Source: Bacillus sp. T33-2 (lineage in GTDB: Bacteria > Bacillota > Bacilli > Bacillales > Cytobacillaceae). Taken from it: 64,000 nucleotides of DNA. The notes under the pieces were generated by a model. That model was not told where the DNA came from. It saw only the letters and a program-made list of their open reading frames with translations, and did no database searches. The stretch lies in NCBI RefSeq assembly GCF_002860205.1, contig NZ_PGVB01000022.1:1-64000 (forward strand), read 5' to 3'. Both the position numbers and the translations under genes were made by a program. Shown piece after piece: positions 60,442 to 64,000 of this stretch (position 1 is the first letter of the stretch; each line of letters opens with the position of its first letter).

Positions 60442-61272
60442 TTACTGGTTGACATTAAGGTTCAAGCTTTCGATTGCTTGCCTCACTGTAGCAAACGTCT
60501 TGATCGACGAAAAGTCGATTCCCTGCTGCACCGCAGTTTGAGCGACTTCCGCCCTCAGACCTGTAGCAATCGAATTGATCCCTAACAAACGCAGCACGTT
60601 ATGGATATCAAAAATATGCTTGGCAACAGTTTCGTCAATCGTGATGATTCCGGAAAAATCAATGATCAAGCATTCTGTCTTGAGCTGGGCTACCTTTGGA
60701 ACGGCCTTCTCAAGGATTAGGCTCGCCCGGTCATAATCTATCGACCCAACAAGTGGCAGAACGGCAAGTCCGTCCTGGATCGGGACTACTGGTGCCGATA
60801 ATTCCATAACCTCTTGTTGCGTCCTTTTGATCGTCTTTTCTGTCTGGCGTTCAAAAGCGAAAATCGTTTCGTTCACGCTTAAATCAAGCATATAGTTGAG
60901 CCGCTTATTAAGCCATAACATGTCATCAGCAGTTAAATCATGCAGTTTCCACACCTCTGAGATCTTATCGACAAATACCAAACGGGTCGCGGGATAGCGA
61001 GTAATGACATCAGAAATTCTTCCCCCCCGGGCCGCTTCTCGCTCACCATTGGCCCTGCTCCATTCTACCAGGCCCTCTGGATCTTGTTTTCCATTTCCCA
61101 TGAGTGATTCACCTAAAAATCCCAGGAACTCGGCGTACACTTGCTTTGCTCTGGCAATGTCGGAAGCGGGTATATCCATTTCAAGTTTCCGGATAATTTC
61201 TTCTGTAATTTGAATGGCTAATTCAGGGGCATGTTCTTTAAGATAGCCTGCAACAGCAGATATTGAGCTCAA
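60442..61272 (-). CDS. RsbR-type STAS-domain protein with altered phosphosites
   Basis: A 276-aa stressosome-type protein: helical N-terminal RsbR_N-like domain and C-terminal STAS domain. The RsbRA Thr171 equivalent is Ser (PLVGSIDY). The Thr205 equivalent is Glu: IDETVAKH aligns with VDTMVAHH, so a fixed negative charge sits where RsbT would add a phosphate. This may mimic the phosphorylated state. It is the second such paralogue in the window. No rsbS/rsbT neighbours. Start has a weak AAGGACG site. Confidence 0.85.
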   Translation of the reverse strand: MSSISAVAGYLKEHAPELAIQITEEIIRKLEMDIPASDIARAKQVYAEFLGFLGESLMGNGKQDPEGLVEWSRANGEREAARGGRISDVITRYPATRLVFVDKISEVWKLHDLTADDMLWLNKRLNYMLDLSVNETIFAFERQTEKTIKRTQQEVMELSAPVVPIQDGLAVLPLVGSIDYDRASLILEKAVPKVAQLKTECLIIDFSGIITIDETVAKHIFDIHNVLRLLGINSIATGLRAEVAQTAVQQGIDFSSIKTFATVRQAIESLNLNVNQ

Positions 61273-61402
61273 ACTTTACACGTCCTTTATGCTACTGAAT
61301 GTTTTTTCTTTTTGTCCAATCTATTTTAGCGGAAACAATTTCATTAAATCAAATTATAACCAACAGGGGAAACAAACGACTGCACTGTAATGGGTCAAAG
61401 AT

Positions 61403-61429
61403 AAAAGCCTGCCGAATTCAGCAGGCTTC
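61403..61429 (-). terminator. Terminator of the small gene after ribH
   Basis: AAGCCTGC and GCAGGCTT form a stem around CGAATTCA; TTTTATC follows on the minus strand. Confidence 0.85.
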
Positions 61430-61435
61430 ATGAAG

Positions 61436-61657
61436 TCATTCCAGCATTTTAGTCGTGTGATAGTTTGCCATGAAGCTTTCAACAGCTTCCTCGGCAGTAC
61501 CATTGGCATCGGGTATTTGAACAATCACCTCATTACGGTTCGGAATCGAGGTAACACTTGTATTTTCGAACCGGTAGATCGCGAGCTGAAGCCGCAGGTC
61601 ATCTGCAATGATGTTTGCGTCGAATTGATCTTTCAGCAAATATCGATAATTTCTCAA
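61436..61657 (-). CDS. Hypothetical 73-aa protein downstream of ribH
   Basis: A small protein beginning MRNYRYLLKDQFDANI and with strands QLAIYRFENTSV and NEVIVQIPD, unknown family. The TTG start at 61657 lies 11 nt after GAAGGG, which sits in the loop of a 12-bp hairpin. An ATG at 61705 extends the protein by 16 residues across the hairpin but has no good site. The gene comes 76 bases after the ribH stop and may be the last gene of the riboflavin operon. Confidence 0.55.
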   Translation of the reverse strand: MRNYRYLLKDQFDANIIADDLRLQLAIYRFENTSVTSIPNRNEVIVQIPDANGTAEEAVESFMANYHTTKMLE

Positions 61658-61695
61658 GATAATACCATCCCTTCTTTTGGCTGTGATGGTATTAT
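61658..61695 (-). promoter_or_regulatory. 12-bp inverted repeat with ribosome binding site in its loop
   Basis: GATAATACCATC (61658-61669) pairs perfectly with GATGGTATTATC (61684-61695) around 14 nt that contain AGAAGG. It sits immediately before the TTG start of the 73-aa gene and 38 bases after the ribH stop. Confidence 0.8.
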
Positions 61696-61733
61696 CGTTT
61701 CTCATTCTTCATTAATATATGAATGCATAAATA

Positions 61734-62204
61734 TTATAGATGGATGCTCTTGCAAAGGTTTGCCATCTCGATAGCTGAAACAGCGGCATCCCAGCCTTTG
61801 TTGCCTGCTTTTGTGCCGGCCCTTTCGATCGCCTGTTCAATTGTTTCAGTCGTCAATATGCCAAAAATGACTGGTATTCCGGAATTCAGGGATGCTGCTG
61901 AAACCCCCTTTGCTGTTTCATTGCAGACATAATCAAAATGCGGGGTTGATCCACGGATCACTGTTCCTAATGTAATGATTGCGTCATACTTTTTGCTGCT
62001 TGCCAGCCTCTGTGCGACCAGCGGGATTTCAAATGCACCTGGCACCCATGCAATGTCGATATCTTCTTCACTTACACCATGCCTCTTTAACGCATCCTGT
62101 GCGCCGCCAAGCAGCTTTCCAGTAATGAATTCATTGAAACGGCCGACCACAACCGCCACTCTTAATCCTGATCCAACCAAATTCCCCTCATAAATGTTTC
62201 CCAT
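61734..62204 (-). CDS. ribH: 6,7-dimethyl-8-ribityllumazine synthase
   Basis: A 156-aa enzyme that condenses 5-amino-6-ribitylaminouracil with 3,4-dihydroxy-2-butanone 4-phosphate in riboflavin synthesis. The motifs [25 protein letters not shown], and [17 protein letters not shown] (catalytic His) are intact. It forms a 60-mer capsid in Bacillus. AGGAGGGCAAACA precedes the ATG. Third gene of ribE-ribBA-ribH on this strand. Confidence 0.97.
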   Translation of the reverse strand: MGNIYEGNLVGSGLRVAVVVGRFNEFITGKLLGGAQDALKRHGVSEEDIDIAWVPGAFEIPLVAQRLASSKKYDAIITLGTVIRGSTPHFDYVCNETAKGVSAASLNSGIPVIFGILTTETIEQAIERAGTKAGNKGWDAAVSAIEMANLCKSIHL

Positions 62205-62241
62205 TTTGTTTGCCCTCCTGAATTTTCTTTTTATTTAAAGT

Positions 62242-62305
62242 GAAGCAAGTGCCCCAGTTTTTTAAGTTTTGTTAAAGATGAAGCAAGTGCCCCAGTTTTT
62301 CAAAT
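62242..62305. repeat. Duplicated end of ribBA
   Basis: GAAGCAAGTGCCCCAGTTTT occurs at 62242 and 62280, 38 bases apart. The second copy encodes the last codons of ribBA (KLGHLLHL); the first lies just beyond the stop. Confidence 0.9.
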
Positions 62306-63471
62306 TTTGTCTTCAAATAATGTTCGTTATCTACCCGTGCTGCCATCTGGATCGGTACACGTTCGACGACTTCCAGTCCATAGCCCTTGAGCCCGGTGAT
62401 TTTACGCGGATTATTGGTCAAAAGCCGGATTTTTGAAATTTCTAGATCTTTCAATATTTGCGCACCAATCCCGTATTCTCTCAGGTCCGCCTTGAACCCA
62501 AGCTTTTCATTGGCCTCAACTGTGTCAAAGCCTTCCTCCTGCAGCTTGTAAGCCCGCATTTTATTCAACAGGCCAATCCCGCGCCCTTCCTGCCTCATGT
62601 AGAGGAGGACGCCCTGGCCTGCTTCCTCTATCTGCCTTAAAGCGGAATGAAGCTGGGGTCCGCAATCACACCGGTAAGATCCAAATACATCGCCGGTCAG
62701 GCATTCTGAATGGACGCGCACCATCACTGGCACATCCGGATCGATATCACCTTTAACCAATGCGACATGCTCTTTGCCATCGACAACATTGGAGTATCCA
62801 ACCGCTTTGAAATCCCCATATTCAGTCGGAAGCTTTATCTCCACTTCCCGTTTCACCAGCTTGTCTGTACGGTTCCGGTACTGGATCAAGTCCTTTATTG
62901 TAATCATTTTTAAATCGAATTGGTTAGCTATTCTTCTCAATTCAGGCACTCGGGCCATCGTTCCGTCTTCATTCATGATTTCACAGATGATGCCTGCCGG
63001 AGTTGCACCGCTCAATTTGGCAAGGTCAACTGCCGCCTCAGTGTGTCCAGCCCTTCGCAGGACGCCGCCAGCCTTCGCAACAAGTGGAAAAATATGCCCA
63101 GGCCTTTTGAAATCGGACGCAATTGAGTCGGGGCTGATTAATTCCCTGATTGTCGCAGCACGCTCGTGCGCCGAAATTCCTGTTGTTGAAAATTTATGGT
63201 CAACACTGACGGTGAACGCAGTGCCGTGGGGATCAGTGTTGAGGCTCGCCATCGGGCCAAGCTCAAGCCTTTCGGCAAGCTCCTGTTCAATCGGCACACA
63301 GACAAGCCCCCTGCCGTGTGTAACCATAAAATTGATGACCTCAGGTTCAGCCTTGTCAGCAAGCGCAATGAAATCTCCTTCATTCTCGCGGTCTTCATCG
63401 TCACATACAATGATGATCTTCCCGTCCCTTAAATCCGTTATCGCATCTTCGATAACATCGAACATATCCAT
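62272..63471 (-). CDS. ribBA: Bifunctional DHBP synthase / GTP cyclohydrolase II
   Basis: A 399-aa fusion. Residues 1-205 make 3,4-dihydroxy-2-butanone 4-phosphate from ribulose 5-phosphate ([41 protein letters not shown]). Residues 206-399 open GTP ([21 protein letters not shown], with three zinc Cys, and RQEGRGIGL). It is the first committed enzyme of riboflavin synthesis in Bacillaceae. It starts 6 bases downstream of ribE, so they are co-transcribed. Confidence 0.97.
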   Translation of the reverse strand: MDMFDVIEDAITDLRDGKIIIVCDDEDRENEGDFIALADKAEPEVINFMVTHGRGLVCVPIEQELAERLELGPMASLNTDPHGTAFTVSVDHKFSTTGISAHERAATIRELISPDSIASDFKRPGHIFPLVAKAGGVLRRAGHTEAAVDLAKLSGATPAGIICEIMNEDGTMARVPELRRIANQFDLKMITIKDLIQYRNRTDKLVKREVEIKLPTEYGDFKAVGYSNVVDGKEHVALVKGDIDPDVPVMVRVHSECLTGDVFGSYRCDCGPQLHSALRQIEEAGQGVLLYMRQEGRGIGLLNKMRAYKLQEEGFDTVEANEKLGFKADLREYGIGAQILKDLEISKIRLLTNNPRKITGLKGYGLEVVERVPIQMAARVDNEHYLKTKFEKLGHLLHL

Positions 63472-63477
63472 CTCTCC

Positions 63478-64000
63478 TTATATAAATCCATTGTCCTTTA
63501 AAAATGCCTCTGATAAATTCGATTTTTGAGTGGCGTCCGGTCTCGCCGTCCGGCTGTAGAGAAAATGGCCCACATATTTGCCGATCATGTCACATTCTAT
63601 ATTCACAATATCCCCTGAGCCTTTTGAGCCAAGAATGGTTTCCGAGAGTGTATGGGGAATGAGCGACAACGTAAACCTTTTGTCCGAAACGCCAAATACG
63701 GTCAAGCTCGTCCCGTCCACGGCCACCGAACCTTTCAACACGATGTATCTCATGATATCCGGGGAGGTTTCGATTTCATAATAGACAGCATTTTCTACCT
63801 GTTTCCTGGATACAATAACCCCTGTTCCATCGACATGCCCTGTGACGAAATGGCCGCCAAACCTGCCCCCGGAAGCCATGGCCCGTTCAAGATTGACTCG
63901 TGATCCCCGCTTCAGCTGGCTGAGGCTCGTTGCCTTCACAGTCTCAGGCATAATGTCGACAGTGAATTGACCTTTAGTAAACGACGTCACAGTGAGGCAT
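63478..64000 (-). CDS. ribE: Riboflavin synthase alpha subunit (5' end outside window)
   Basis: The reading frame continues past the window edge; codons at 64000 read CLTVTSFTKGQF, the family sequence after NGV. About 174 C-terminal residues are present of ~215. Two lumazine-binding repeats are expected, and the second (GHFVTGHVDGTG, with the GHxxxGH signature) is complete. The enzyme dismutates two molecules of 6,7-dimethyl-8-ribityllumazine to riboflavin. First gene of this part of the rib operon; ribD and any FMN riboswitch would lie upstream, beyond the window. Confidence 0.95.
   Translation of the reverse strand, partial: CLTVTSFTKGQFTVDIMPETVKATSLSQLKRGSRVNLERAMASGGRFGGHFVTGHVDGTGVIVSRKQVENAVYYEIETSPDIMRYIVLKGSVAVDGTSLTVFGVSDKRFTLSLIPHTLSETILGSKGSGDIVNIECDMIGKYVGHFLYSRTARPDATQKSNLSEAFLKDNGFI

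Noticed and set aside
1-64000. CRISPR arrays, tRNA and rRNA genes, phage modules, replication origin
   Set aside because: I looked for regular spaced repeats, cloverleaf and rRNA signatures, and phage genes and saw none.

Overview
The window comes from a spore-forming low-GC Gram-positive bacterium, most likely Bacillaceae. Evidence: an IspA-type intracellular protease, a KatX-like catalase, a KinB-like orphan sensor kinase, two RsbR-type stressosome paralogues, a CadC/CadA pair, a MocR regulator, PaiB, and the order ribE-ribBA-ribH. Ribosome binding sites are strong, and intrinsic terminators follow many transcription units. I cannot fix the genus. I saw no rRNA or tRNA gene, CRISPR array or complete insertion sequence; position 1 looks like the right end of an IS200/IS605-type element that lies mostly outside the window.

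Layout. 0-9.5 kb: IS end, IspA, an M50-like membrane protein without the catalytic Glu, two lipoproteins (one a Cu,Zn superoxide dismutase), a Csp/YhjQ copper-storage protein, an NPP-type phosphodiesterase, a UMF1 transporter and a sensor kinase. 9.5-23.5 kb: acetyltransferases, catalase, two tiny genes (one with a run of ten G), an RsbR paralogue, MurT-GatD for lipid II amidation, cold-shock protein, a YcaQ-type DNA glycosylase and a secreted NTF2-like protein. 23.7-25.6 kb: a glycine riboswitch controls an ACT-domain/PFL (DUF711) pair. 25.9-35.7 kb: ordinary accessory genes (MFS, MocR, GNATs, SDR, DUF523, MOSC, EamA, PaiB, Nudix). 35.7-40.7 kb: an AT-rich block between two ~100-bp direct repeats carries a MetX-like hydrolase, ferritin, an orphan hydrogenase-maturation set (M52 protease, hypB fragment, hypA) and a peroxiredoxin. 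40.9-45.4 kb: a frameshifted Hsp20 behind three tiny genes, a TolB-like protein, and a decayed arsRBC operon. 45.5-51.1 kb: an RpiR-regulated D- to L-amino-acid conversion operon (M20 hydrolase, permease, N-succinyltransferase, frameshifted racemase). 51.4-53.9 kb: cadC-cadA. 54-64 kb: PEP carboxylase, an ArAE exporter, a HAD phosphatase, a second RsbR paralogue and the riboflavin operon, cut by the window end.

Main discovery. Two unrelated genes carry an in-frame UGA exactly where the family has a functional cysteine: the peroxidatic Cys of the peroxiredoxin (40026-40028) and the first Cys of the metal-binding CxxC of CadA (53443-53445). UGA is an ordinary stop elsewhere in the window. In the peroxiredoxin, a perfect 5-bp hairpin with a GGUC loop starts 13 nt after the UGA, which is the loop and spacing of the Escherichia coli fdhF SECIS element. 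The simplest reading is that this organism makes selenocysteine, giving a Sec-peroxiredoxin (without the resolving Cys) and a Sec-containing cadmium/zinc ATPase. The Sec machinery is not in the window, so this remains an inference.

Several other genes are broken (hypB, hsp20, arsB, arsC, the racemase, a small membrane protein and four C-terminal remnants). The single-base frameshifts could be sequencing errors; the larger deletions could not.
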